Source: Owenia fusiformis (taxonomy: Eukaryota; Annelida; Polychaeta; Sabellida; Oweniidae). Taken from it: 64,000 nucleotides of DNA. Below are positions 12,701 to 27,700 of this stretch, piece after piece (position 1 is the stretch's first letter; the number at the start of each line of letters is the position of its first letter). A model generated the notes under the pieces. That model was not told where the DNA came from. It ran no database searches and saw only the letters and a program-made list of their open reading frames with translations. The stretch covers positions 16,920,020 through 16,984,019 of the forward strand of contig CAIIXF020000012.1 in NCBI GenBank assembly GCA_903813345.2, in the 5' to 3' direction. A program made the translations under genes and the position numbers.

Positions 12701-15700
12701 GCTGATTTAAATTTCCCATTAATAAAATGCTTTTTGTTTACATTTGTTTACATTTTCTTGAATTGTTCAATTCGAGAAATGAATTCATAGAAATGAAAAA
12801 AAGTTTCACAATTATTCAATATTAATGCCATTTTGTCTCAAAAATCATTTAAATGAAGCAAATTGTGTGATTTAACATGGTATAAAAATTTAAATATTGG
12901 AATTTCATGGAACTATTTTTAAGGGCTATTAAGCTGGACTGTTGGTGCTGTACACAGAAACCATTGAAGAGCTGTAAATAGTAGAAACTGTTCAAATACT
13001 GTTGACTGCTATATGTCATTAAAAATGACCTCCATCACTGTTATTCTTTCAATTCAATCATCATTAAATAATTAAATATTTATTTCTTTTTTTTCTAAAA
13101 CATAAATATTGATTTTTGCAATAAAAAACCCATAAAATAGTGTTACGCCTGACCTTGTAAGAGTTTGGATCTAATTTCAGTATTTTTTCATTCATTTTTT
13201 AATTTTCAGGTAGTTCAGTATTGTTCAGAATTTTAATGGGTCCCATGCGGGGTCCCATGTTATTTAAATTCAGTGACTTCAATACGTTAGCTATTTTATT
13301 TAACTCCATGAATACCAGGAACAAGGATTTGATAGTGTTCAACTTTTGGCTGTATACATTTTTGGATATCAACACTTTGGGAAGAATACCTGACCTTACA
13401 CCATTCACCATTCTGAGCATTTTTTGAGTGATTTTGGCCATTTTTGAGTCAAAGTTGCCAAATAACCACCCCCTAGGATTAAGAACCCCCTTGGCGAAAC
13501 CTGGCTAAGGGCCTGCCTTATTATGGTTTCCCCGCTTGTATTTCATCATCCATTCTTTTAATCTTAAGGCCTAAATTTCTGTTTAGTAGAAATTATATAT
13601 ATTTATTTTCTATGGTTGAGGTTGACATGAACTTAAAGCCAAGAGGTAATATTTTACTGTCAAGCTTATTTCATGGAATTGTCACGTTAAGTTGACTATT
13701 TCTTAAAACGTTTTAAAATTACCAAGAATCAAAGAATTCTGGGTTAAGAATACTCCTTTGATGCTGATTTCTAGACTTTAGTGACATCTATAAATAAATA
13801 TGTATATTATTAACACAAAGAATTAATGTGACAGTTATTCTTTTCTCACTAGGTATTTAGTCTTGCTTGAAGACCCTAGACCCCCCCCCCCATCTGCTTT
13901 ACAATATATATAGGTATTGTACACATTTTTTATGATTATTTAATCACAATATTTAAATGAGAGATAAGTAAATATTGAAAAGGTAAATTCAACATTAAGA
14001 TCACAACGCCACTCCTAATGAGGAGTGGCGTTCAAAATACATCATTCCAATACAACTTTTTACTGTAAAACAATGGAAAAGTAAATTTCCCAAATCATGT
14101 ATTCAATTTGTTATTAACAAAAAATTCATATTCATATTCAACATCTGATATTTTCATAGGTCAATATCACAATATTTATCAGAATAAAACCCATATCCTA
14201 TCCTCCTTACCAAATAACCTCTATATTTATTGTCTTGAAAAAACCTTCTACATAATGAAGTTCTTTGATCATTTTAATTGATGATACTATACATCATTAA
14301 GTATAATGTCTTCCATACCTGTAGTGTTCTCTAGTAGCTCAGGTATGACAGATTACATGTAACTAACGAGCTTACCCTCGCAAAATATTTCTCTCAGATA
14401 CTCCCATTTTAACAAAATGATTTAAATCACATTCAATAAACACATAACATTAGGCTTCCTCTGTATGAGACAATTAGGAAATACCACTATTAAATAGGAA
14501 GTGATTTTTTAATATTTATCAGATTTTCGTTTAACAATAAACAGAATTATACCATGGTTTCATGTTTTTCTGCTTCTTATACTTAATGCAACATATTAAG
14601 CCAAATGAAATTTTATTCCAAGGATGTTTCTTATGAAGGTGGTAATCCATAATCCGCATCTTGGAATCCAGTGATTTTTCCCAGGTAGAAAACTACAATG
14701 TTTTTCTGCTGTTTCAATTGAGTTGCATTATCAATACATATTTCATAAAAAAAACATATCTGATGATACATTAATATGAATTAATTGCTGGTGATTAACT
14801 GACATTTCAAAACAACTCATAATATACTTCATCGAAACACATGCTTAAATCAAATCATTAATAATCAATTTAATATCTTCTAATAACTAACAGCTGTTTG
14901 TCAACTACTTCATTGTTATTTTTCTATTCATGTGATATAACGCATCTCGCAAAATGATGTATGGTCTGGTCACCATACCTTATAGCATTATCTCATTACT
15001 TTAATAGCATTATCGCTATTCTTTGCAACATATGAACTATAAAATACTCTTTTGTATTCTCCACAGGATTTTTTCTCAAGTGAGTGCAAAATTATCATTT
15101 CCACAATTCAGACCAAAATTGGTCAAAATATGTCAATTTTTCATGATTTTTCTCATTTTCAAGTGGGTGCAAATGGATTTTCAGGTGGGTGCAAGCCTGT
15201 TTTAAAAATTTCATGTGGGTGCTGCATCAGAAATGAAGACATTTTCTGCTGATATATAGGTCACCCACATTCGTTTCACTTTGAAACTTTAACAAATCTA
15301 AGATTGAAATCGACTGTAATAGTCAGAGGGCAGGGAGGGGGAAGGGCTAGTCAAATAAAGATCAAATTCAGCAACATTAGTTAAGACATCAACTTTTAGT
15401 GCTATCTTCCCTCCTACCATTCAGAATTGAAAATCTTATTTGATTGTCAAATGAGTTTCAACAAGGAATGAGTGTGAAAAAATGTCACTACCTTGTAATT
15501 TATTGCAAATGGTTACAAAAGTATAACAAGATGTTACAGACAAAGACTGTTGACACGGACGCTAAAAGATGCCAGTAACAAAAATGACAGTTGTAACAAT
15601 TTGTCACAACTTCTTGGTGGTGACATAAAATATAAAAGAGGTGTTTTATTAGAAAGTAAGGAGCAATCTTTATCTCCTTTCCTGGTTTATTTAACATCTT

Positions 15701-18700
15701 ATCTCGGCTAGTTGAAATAAACGTTAAATCAATGAGACAGGCTCATGCGTGAAACGCCATTTCACACTGGATCAACGTGGGCTTAATTGGCCAAATTCAA
15801 TCTTATACTCCATCTTGGAGGAAAGAGAAATACGACAATTTGCAAATTATTCACAATGTAATCAAATGATATCCCTGGCAGTCGTCAATGAAACAATTTT
15901 TCACATAAGTGTCACCTTCGTAAAAACATCCAAAGTAATCAACGTCAATAATTGGTGGTCTTTGCAGTTATAAAACATTGTACACCATGCGTAAAAATAT
16001 TTATTGTTGTTTATAAAACATTGACAAAAATGAATTCTTTTTTTTTGAAAGGATCGATGGGTCTGTCGGGACAGCAATTGGAATAAACTCCGGAAATCAA
16101 TATCTTAGCGATTGATCATTTAGTTTCCTGGTATAGTTCAATGTGCTCATTTTGGTCACAAAAGGCTGTCTCCCATGTGATATTGCATATATCATGTGAC
16201 CTCAATAGACCAATCAATGGTTGTTGAAATAACTGTGCATTGATTCAATTTCTGGGAATGAATTTTTTATTATATGTCATTTATAAATTTTCGTCAGTAG
16301 TTCATTTGTTAACATTTAACTTGAAATGCTTATACAGTGTGTCCCAAAAAAAAGGAAACCAGCAACAGATTGCTTATTTCTCAAATATGAATAATGATAG
16401 GAAAATTTCACAGCTACCATCTGATAGATTATGATGTCCTCTTTCTTATGATACCAAAGTTGTCTATTTTCCTTCACGGATGACTGAGTTATAAGGGATT
16501 TAAGTGACCATGTCAGAAATGAGTTTGTACCACTTTCAGCCAAGTCAATTTCACCATCATAACAAAGGGATAAGTAACAACAAACATCAGGACATCACTC
16601 TTATACTCATTTATTCCAATTAAAATTACACATTTCAAATTTAACACCTTTTTAAATCCCAATGTCCATTCAAAGTTGTTTTAACCCCAGTGTCATCATC
16701 AGGGATGCAGTACGTGCGATGAGATCAAGGCCAGACATTTGCATTGAAGGAATGGGGGTCATGTTGAAGGACACTGGGGTTAAAACAACTTTGAATGGAC
16801 ATTCGGATTTAAAAGGGGTGTTAAATATGATATGTGTAATTTAATTGGAATAAATGAGTAAAAGAGTGATATCTTGATGTTTGTTGTTACTTATCACTTT
16901 GTTATGATGGTGAAATTGACTTGGCTGAAAGTGGTACAAACTCATGTCTGACATGGTCACTTAAATCCCTTAAAACTCAGTCATCCGTGGAGGAAAATAG
17001 ACAACTTTGGTATCATAAGAAAGAGGACATCATAACCTATCAGATGGTAACTGTGAAATTTTCCTATTATTATTCATATTTGAGAAATAAGCAATCTATT
17101 GCTGGTTTCCTTTTTTTTGGGACACACTGTACAGTAAATATTTTTGTGATAGTGATAAGTTACAATCCAAGTTAAACATATACCCTTTACATAAAACTAT
17201 GTGTACAAATGTTATTATAAAGTGACATAAAAAATTACGAACTTAATGTATAGTCAATTATTCACAGATATCAATTCAGGATCATTCAGAAAATTTTATC
17301 ATTTGCCTTGAGGATAAACAAAACCAAATTACATGTCACAAATAACTGAAAAATAATTTCCACAAAACTAAGCAAGAATCTGTGTTCCATCTTCCCAATT
17401 AGTGAAACCAACATTGACTTAAATCACTAAGACAGCGAGAGATAGCAGCTTTACCAGAAAGAAATGGATCAAAATTGACATAATCAAATTTGCTTCCAAG
17501 CAAATCCAATATAAACTTGTCTAATGAATAGCATAATATCTAAATCCCTATAATTCGTTGATCGAATTGTGTCGAACATTTACAATATTTAACGGAGCTG
17601 AAAATGAGGCTATTCATCCGTTTGAGTAGTGTCTCTTATTAGAATGATAAAATAAGTTATCATATTTTCTGTGTGAAACTACCCTTTAATATAGCCTGAC
17701 TTCATCCACTCTTAAAAATTAAAACATATTTACTCTGTTATACATGAAGTAAATGAGAAACTGACATTCATTTCACAATCAAACTTCCATAAAGGCCATG
17801 AAGGGGCTACATTTAAGGCAATTAAGATCCCATCAATATCAAAACTATAACACCATTTGTAGTGGTCAGAGGGCAATATGGCTCATGGGGAATCAGGGTA
17901 AAAATTGAAAATGAAGGAATATTCTAATGATGTTGTAGATAATTTCAAAAGTACAAAATCCATTGTAGTATGACATATATTAAGTACATGACACATGTTG
18001 AAGAATACAGACTGAGTACACATGTTCATGTACATGTAGTTATTTGTGATAAGATAGATTAAAAATCATATTTACACAAGAAATGATGTATATAACGATT
18101 TAACACAGGGTGGATGTAGGTCAAAAAGATGACTTGCAAACTTATTCAGTCACTGAAGAGGTTTAACAGTATATTGCATATTTCAAAGCTTGTCAGTTGT
18201 TTAAAGCCATTGTGACCTAGCCTTCCCCTTCCCCTACATACCTTGCCTTCCCCCTCCCCTACATACCTATCCTCCCCAAGGAGATATCCTGACTTTGTCA
18301 TATATGTTCAGAACTAAACTTTGCACTCAGGGCACTTTGGAGATGAAGTAGACATATGTGACGGCCATTTTCCAATTGACCCCCACATCAGAAGCTTCTC
18401 AAGAACTTCTTTTTGAAATTACACAAACTAAAGAATTAGAGGAGAGCTACTAAATCAAAATGTTATTCCCTAAAAGGTCTACCCTTTGCATTCGTTTGAC
18501 TTCACTTCTTAAAAGAGAGCTTCATAGTTTAACTAGACTCTGCACGCAGGGTATAAAAGGTCCCTACAGAGTTAACCTAATGTCATGGTTACTGAATATG
18601 ATTTACATCATATTTGGGTTTACATTCTATATTAAAAGAATAGAGCTGTTATATCTTGCAAATTGAGTTAATTCAAATACAAAACTTGTTAAATCAATAG

Positions 18701-21700
18701 TTAAGTTCTGCATCAAACTGTAGATATTTCATATAACTTCACTGCATTGTGTTTATCCAGCAAGTGTGAAAGCCATCTAGACACAGGGAGTTTAATTAAG
18801 GTTGTATGTAACTATCACAAGATGAAAACATCGCCTGGTATTGTTGATTAAATTGAAGAATTGTTTCTTTACATAGCTGCCTATAGGGATGTGAGATTGA
18901 TCTTTTTTGTATTGATTTTCAATCCTGGTTGTACTTCGGGTTTGAAATACTTTAGTTGGATTTTATTGAATTTATGTTTTCCTGGAGTATAAGGCATGTT
19001 GTGAAAATGTTGACTGCAGTTAATAATCCTATGGTTTGACCCTTCCCCCTCCCTTCGTAAACTCAGATGTTGTTTTGTGATATCAGTGCACTATTTGAGA
19101 AGAAGCACTGAGAACTGGTGAATTGAATCTAAATTCCAAGTTGTTTATTTTAGGAGACTTATTCTGATGTCCAAAAAGGCAATCACATGACATTAATTCC
19201 CACCTTTAACAAACCTGATGTTTAATTACCGGAAAAATGAGTAAAACTTGTCAAGTTTGTGAAAAAACAGTTATCACCTACACACAGAACCGTTATTAAC
19301 TTAAACATTTTATTCATTATGCAAGGTCACTCTTTTCAATAGTTGAAATTTCCTTATTTCAAAAATAGAGATATTTTTTTAAATTATCCCTCAACAAATC
19401 AGTATTGGCAATTGGTTGATCAAAATGAAGTCACCGAATCAGAGTTGCAGTTATAGAATTTCAATAACATGACATGGCATTTATTTCAAATTCGAACTCA
19501 CATGAAAGGTCATGACGGCTACTTTTGGGGTCATTGAGAAATTACTCATCCTAGTCAGTAAGTCAGAGTGTCATTATAATTTTTTGCCTCTGTATAACTC
19601 AGGGTAACTCAAGGTGAATTATACTTACTTCATGATGTGTTAAATAACTCTGAATTTCTTAACAAAATATTGTACACTGTACATTAAATATGCCACATCT
19701 CAATTAGAAAAAAACTATGATTGAACATGTACACAAATAACATATTTCTAAACTATACAATCAAATAGACCTTTCTCAAGGGCTGCATTGATTTAATTTT
19801 CATCAAACAGGCTTAACTGTGATGATATATTCTTTAACACAGCTTACAACATAGCTCAGCTCAATTGAAGAATCCATTTATCACTTCAAGACAACTGAAG
19901 AAATGGTTGGGATTTGTCTCAATACAATTTTTCAGTCCTATAATCTAACTATTTATTAATTGATTGATTAATTGATTGATTGATTTAAACAACCAAAATC
20001 GTATAAACTTTGGGATTTTTCTTCTCAATTAATTACATTTGTAGAATGTTTTAAATCATTTTTAAAATAACATGTTTAACTATTAATTAAATGGTTAACA
20101 TATGGAGTCACGTTAAATTGATGTTGCAACTTCACAAGTTATAAGTTCATTGCAACCTTTCCAACACTATAAAACCATAAAACCTGTCTATTGTAAGTAG
20201 AACACTGTTGGTACCTCTAAAATGTGTTCCACTTTGGAGGTGTTCTACTTATAGATGTTCATTTAACATTAAGTCAGTTGATAGTCTTTGGACACTGAAA
20301 AGTGTTCAAGTGCATAGGTGTTCCACTTATAGAGGGGTTTCACTTTACAGTATGACTGTACATGTATTTGATTCAGTTTTACTAGTTAAAAGTCATAAAA
20401 TGAAACAAAGTCACGTAAACTGTAGAGTATTCAAAAATGAAAGTCACCCTTGATGAACATTATAATCATGCTGTTTTATGTATAAATTCTTCAGTATCAT
20501 GAAAATAGAAATAAAAACTTTGCCAAAAACAGATATAATTTTCAAGGAAACTCTCACTTAAATACTCTGACAGTGTCTTTTATAAAAGGTCTCCTAGGCT
20601 ATAGAAAATCAATGCTATTATTTTACAGTTCACGGAGCTGTTTTGTCCCAATGGGCCCATACATCTCAGATAGACAGCGGCGTCATTGGAAGATTGGTGA
20701 AATTAAAGATATATCTCACACGTCTCTATTGAATTACTTTTCACAATTAAACCTTCAATTACACATTCTCTTATTCTGGGAAATAAGATGTTTTTCAAAA
20801 TTATCAGGATTATGAGTTTTCTTAATTTGAAGTTGGTGAAAACTGATTTTCAGATGGACCAGTCTTAATTCAGTTCGGTGCCTTATAGATCAGTGTTCAT
20901 ATTTGATGGGTTAATTTTTCAAATTTGACCACTCACTGTTCAAATTGGGAGATGTTCACATTTCAAAGTTTCTTTAACATGGGAGTTAATGGGGAAAAAA
21001 TGGGGCAGAAAAAAGTGACCAGAATTGGGAGGTCATTCGGATATACAGGTTTTACCATAGTTGCCTTTGGTGGTTAGGCCCCATCGTGGTAAGCCACGCC
21101 CTCTCCATCTCTATCATTCTGGAGAGACCGAGCATCTGCGATGCAACAGAGAGAGATGCTATGAGTATCAGAATGGTTAGGCCCCGTTAAGAAGTTTGTC
21201 TGTTTTTGATTGTAGCTCTTTCATTGAGTGCAAACTAGTTTTCTTGAATTAATCTCACTGTGTATAGAATTCACTTGAGACTATTTCATCAATTGTTCAC
21301 TGCAATAAATCATTACTCAAAGTATCTGAACATCTGAGTCCAATTTAAGTTGTTTTTTTGTCTTTCATGGTAATCTTTCGCCAAGTCAAGTTAATTAGAA
21401 CCTAGAAATTAGCAAAAAGTTAATTAAAAACATACTTGACAAGTAATAAATTTACCAATTATGATTGCCTTGGATTATGTATACCAAATCACTAAGCTTT
21501 ATTACTATCTTATGCCTGGGTCACATTTGCTCCGATTCATCGGCCAGCCATGGCCTATTGAGTATCCTGTTCACAATTGTATTCAGTTTTGTACAGAATA
21601 CTCAATCGGCCAGGCGCCGGCTGATGAATCTGAGCAAATGTGGCCCATGCAGTAGGAAGGGAGATTTACAATTTACTTGTTTTATTCAAAAACATCTAAG

Positions 21701-24700
21701 ATGAAACAATTTTCTAAAGTGGTATTCAATTAAGATTTACTGAAGGATAAAAATGATATCGCTCAAGTGTCTCATATCAGAGTATATAAATAGTAGTTAT
21801 AGATCAGGGTGATAGTGACATTTTATTTTAGAACCTAATATGGACTATAGATATAAGGCCAGAGCAAATACAGGGGGACACAAAAATGAAAATTCGGAAA
21901 TAATGTTCCTTTGAATACCTTTTGGAAAGTTTAACAAGAGGGGATATCAGGATGGAAAATGTCCCCATAAAATTAAACAATTACTGTGAGCCCTTCAGTT
22001 AATAAGGACCAAGTGGCATTTATAGAAAATAAAAAAAATGATTATTGATTTTTAATATTCTATCACATGTATTTAATATATCTTATATCGTGTTTATCAT
22101 ATCAAATAAAACCGTTAACACTTTTCAATAGTGTCAGGGCTTGCATTCACGGCGTCTCAAACATGTTAAGGACTCAAAAATAATTTGGAGGACGCAAAAA
22201 TTGAAAATATTTCCGTTTTTTGGACGCAAATTTTTTTTAGGTCAATACTACAATGTGTTTACAACGATACCTAACATAAACAAATAATTATGATCTCTCA
22301 CCTTTTGAATCGTAAATAAGGCTCAACATGTTGAATATTTACAAATAATCATGATTCTCTCGAATTTTTTCGACTTTGTTTATTTTTACATTTGAAACCA
22401 TGACGCGCCACAGTTTTTCCTATTCAGAAACATATAATAGGTTATTCATGAAATAAAATGTATTCATTGTCGAATGAACGAACATGCATTTATTCAGTCC
22501 GTACTTAACGTTTACTTCCGTTTTAATTTGCGGCAAGAAATCAAAAACTGAAAAATAGGGGACACACTTTTTTTTCAAAGGACACACTTTTTAAAAAAAA
22601 ATTGCATCCTTGGGACTCACAAATTTTCTAACCTAATGCAAGCGCTGAGTGTGATTTTGTTTTCCACACTTTAAATCTAGCAAATTTCAATAAGATTAGG
22701 TAGATCAAGATTAACCATTCCAGGCACAGAATAAATTTTATGTTTCCATTACAGCTGGCACTCACAGATTTTATCAGAACTGTATATTTATTTGTCTTTT
22801 TCAGAGGGTAGCTATTAAACTAGACATTGGACCAGACCTCAGGGTACCAAAATGTAAAAAAACAAGCTACATTTTTAACATTTCAACATTCCACACATAA
22901 ATTAATTACCCTGGCCTAAGAATCTATATTTACTGTATACAAGTGCAAGAACTGGTAATTGATTTCTTAAACAAATGTCACAATAATTGAACGGAAGTAT
23001 CGATGGCTTCAAAGACAATAGAAAGTAATACCATACTATAACTCTTGAGATGTGTGATAAGTGTCAAAATATATAGCATAGATTAGCAAGGTTTATTAAA
23101 TTGTCGGATTTTTAAGTTATTGACTAAATTAATTTACATTAAATATTGATGGACCTGGACTGAAATGGTAGATCAGGTTTTGAGGGGTGATAACTGAAGG
23201 AGGGAGGGGGTTCACTCCACAGCTAGAGCTTCTTAGTGATGAACTACATATTACTTAATGCAGAGAAATAATAACACCAGATGATAACTAAGTATTTATA
23301 TATATAGTATATCTTAATATTATTTATATATAAATGAACATGTACTACGGTTATAGTTAGTTATAGATTATTGGATTGAACTACGTTATAATCATACCCT
23401 GCGTGCAGAGTCTAGTTAAACTACACTCTGCCTAGTAAAGATCATATTACAGTTTAGTAGCTCTGACGAACACTGATTGGCGCGGTGAGTTCGCAAGTTT
23501 ATTTTAGTTTGAAAGAGTGAAGACGAAGCTCTCTTTTATGAAGTGAAGTAAAACGAATGCAAAGGGTATTATAATCATGGTAGTCCAATAAGTTTTAATA
23601 ATAACAAGGCCTCTAGAATCTTGGAATTGGATTTATAACAATTTTAATATTTATTTATGAGCAGTGATAATTAAATAGGGTGTGTTTAATTATATTACAT
23701 TTAATTGGCCAATTAAAGTCATGTGACATAAACATCAATATTCCTGTAGTCAGATGTTATAAACTGATACATATGCTCCCACATCATAGCATCATATTCA
23801 ATATCATATTTATTTTCCATATGTCTCGTTAGATAATGTATTGCAATAATATTTTCAATATACAACTGAGTATGTGTATTAATTAAATGGTTGTACAATC
23901 TGTGCATTTGTTACATCTGTACTGTACATCACAGTACATGTATATTGTGATTGCATAGACCCCTGTTGCTCATGATGTATGTTTCTTGATGTACAAAACA
24001 GCTAAAAATTTACATAACAGTGTATAATGGGGGGGGGAGTGGGGTTAAGTACCAGATCCCTTCTTCTCTCCAGTTGCCGCAATCTGATAATTATTACAAT
24101 TTCTATACAGTTTGTATATAGTATAGGTGAGATATATGCCTATAAAACCAAGGCCTAAAACTATAAAACTAAGCCCCCCCCCTCATCATATCCTCGCCTC
24201 TTATCTTTAACTCTAATGAATTGATATAAGCTTTGGCTGTAATTCTTCAGAACTATTCTAGTAACACCCCCCCCCCCTCCCCATTAGATCAACAATAATA
24301 GTATACATGTACATTGTGTCAAACACCTAATAACTGTCACATTAAATAGATACAGCACCCAAGGCACTAGTGTACATGTAGCTGATCGGTCCTGACCATA
24401 CATGTAGTTGCTTTGTTTTACTTGCAAAATAAGTCTCAACCTTTTCTAACCTGTATTTATAACATGTGAATTTGTTTTGTTTAGTTTTTCTCTATAATTC
24501 TAAATATCCGAATGCAATTATTGTTGCAACTATGCCAATAAATTCATCTAAAATTGTTTTTACAAAGACCCCCCACGAAGTGCGGTTCTTTGTACCTTAT
24601 TCCGGACATGAGCCAGTGGATCGGTCACGTGACCTAAAGACCGCCTTTATTACCTTATATGGCAAATTGTCAAGGGAACTACTAAGTCGCCATATGACGC

Positions 24701-27700
24701 GATTACGGATCGATTGTGTTTCCAAGTAATGTCGTCATGTGACGTAGAACGCATTGTCCGCCATTGCTCTCAATTTTGTCTGAACGGGTAAGCGTATTTT
24801 AACATTTCTGTCATTTAAAGCCTGGTTTTCAGTATTTATAATCGAATTTCACTTCAACTTGATTGTAGAAATGAATAGAGTTGTAACTTCTTATTTTACT
24901 GAATCATTATTCGAGCCAGAAGTGGCGCAAAATCAATCATTATGAACTTGAAGAAATTTAGTTACTCATGGTTCAACGAGTTTTTCAGATGGTTCAAATA
25001 CTGAATAGCCTAGCATGCTAGTCAACACTGATATATTTAATGTTCTGTAAATGGTTAGTATGATGCTATGCTGGTCGCAAGGAGAGGTATCAAAAGTTCA
25101 ATGTCTGATAGGAAGCTAAATTAATCTAGTTTTGAGTTTGACCCCCTCCCCCCAAAAACGTGATCATCGCGGACTTTTCACATGTGGACTTTCGTGGATT
25201 TTGGATTTTCATTGTGATATTAGTAGTACCATAACGTGTGTAGGCTACAATGTAGAATCCTAAAAACATGTGACAACAACAGTAAACAGCATTTGCAGAA
25301 AACATCAAGTAAACTCTTTATTTTAAAACCATTCAAACAAAGGAATTCTGATCCGAGTCAAAATTGCACAAAAATTGAAATGTTAAAATTTGTCTGATAG
25401 CAAACTGAAATGGCTTTGACCCCCCCCCCCCTTCTAGATTTATTTAGTTTTATAGGCTTATCTGTTGACATTGAACCTTAGATGCCTCCCGCCAGACGTA
25501 TGTCACGAGACATTACCATCTCCATAAGAAGTGAACGATAGTTTTTTAAACTGGAAGGTCAAGGTAGGAACTCAAATGAAAATAGACTGCCCCAAGTCAT
25601 TTCTTTTTCAGAACAAGAACGCCAACAACAACAAGATCCTATGCATACGACCACGCACACCAATAACAAGTGCAACAACAAATAACGCAAACAATTATAA
25701 AGGTTATGTCAACAAAGACATATATTACAAATCAGGTGTGAAATCGGCAAAACTTGGGCTCAGTAGACAATAAAACTGTAGAAGTGTGCATGCTAAGGTG
25801 TCAAGGTATGTATCAAATCAAGAGATCAAAAGACTAAAAGCTAATGTATATTTTGTAACAATAGAGAGGTAAAGCAAAACCATTTTTATTACATGAACCA
25901 CAAACGTAAATCTATACATTACCGTTTTCGTTCTTATGACAAAGTAATAAGAGTGTTTCGACCCTTCCAAGCCGCGGTTTGTGTTGCAAGAAGTACTAAT
26001 ACAATAATATTGTATTTAAAAAACTATTAGTATGAACTGTATGAATACATGAAATACTAGTATCTTCATTCAAAGGTATAAATGTTGTACAAAGACAGGC
26101 AGGAAATGTATTGACTAAGGCCACACATATAAGATATGCTTTTATCTCATATTTCCAGGGCACGGTAATAATAACAAAGGTCAAGAAGGATGATGTACAT
26201 TAGAACTTTCCACAGAGTCCAAATGATGTCACGACAAGATCCACAGATGTCATTCACTAGGAATTTAATTGGACTTTTTGAGATTTGTTGTATATTTTTG
26301 GGCTATAAGACGCCACAATATACTGAAATATGTGCTTAAGTTATATGATTGTTTTATGTCACCGTGTAGAGATGGTGACATAATGAAGTTTGTTAGAGTT
26401 TATTCGTATATTTAATTTTTAAACTTTTTCTTGGTAATGCAATACTGCATCAAAACACAAAAAAAGATATAGAAATTGTGTTCACAGTTTGAAAATCTGA
26501 TTTAAAACTCCTTGCAAAATGTAACATAACGTAAAAGAGCACGAAGCGCTATCTATATTGTTCTTGGTAAAAAAGTCATTTACAAAAATAACAATAGAGT
26601 TCCTTACTTGTAAGTCACCCTACCCCATCCAGAACAGTATACCAGTAATACTGTATAAGTGGTTATTTTGCCTAATCATTTAATTTGCCTATTTCCTAAT
26701 TTTTGCCAGGTTCGGAAAATTAAATGTCGGAAATATTGTCTTTATAATGTTATCCAATGGGAGGTTTCTTGTAATTAGGAAAATTAAAATTAGGAAAATG
26801 ATGAAATTTGACCATTCGGAAAATTAACCACTCGGATTAAATACCACTTATACAGTATAAGTGGCGCTACATACTTCTGGATATGTGACAATATAACCAT
26901 TTACTTAATAGATTCCACTAAAAGCAACATTTCACTATCACTCCATCTTTTCCGCCCCTTATACCTAACTTCGGGTCTTTGTGGTTTTTCAGTGATTTTT
27001 TCACTGGATTATCTTGTTTCAATTTCAGTTTGGCAAAGGTTATTGTGTATGTTTTTATTTTTTGCTATATGAACACACCCCTTTTGAAGGACATGAACAT
27101 TTAAATTGACAAATAATACTGTACATGTAGCTATTGATTTTACAGTCAAGAACAGAAAGATACAATTCCAGCATTAATTTCTGCTGAGACCTTGGATTTT
27201 CAAACATTTCCATGAGGAAAGTTCCATTCCAACCTTACAGTCTATATGCAGATTAAAATTTCAACACATGTTGTGAGCAGTCATTTAAAAGACAATATTT
27301 GCACTCCCAGGCAAGACTATGTTTGATTTTTATGCCACAATTATAAATCAAGGCACAATATTTGAGGCACATGTACCATGAAAGCTTCACAGATCATAAC
27401 TCCTACTTCAAACAACTGAGGGATTAGCTTCTTATAAGTGTTCTCAGTTAAAACTCATGGTTTGCCAAGGGCAACACCAGCTTAGTCTAAACCTTCTTCA
27501 ATCACTGTCACTTACAGAAATTACTAATCTAATTTGATCAACTTCATTAGAGTTTCATCTCATCTTATCCAGAAATAGTCAGATAGACAATAGAATTTAA
27601 ATAATCACTTCAGCCATGGGCTCTACCACCATCGTCACATTGAGCCCTGTGGAATTTAACATTTTTAAAGCATGGGAGTTCAATAGGCTAGAAAGAAAAT

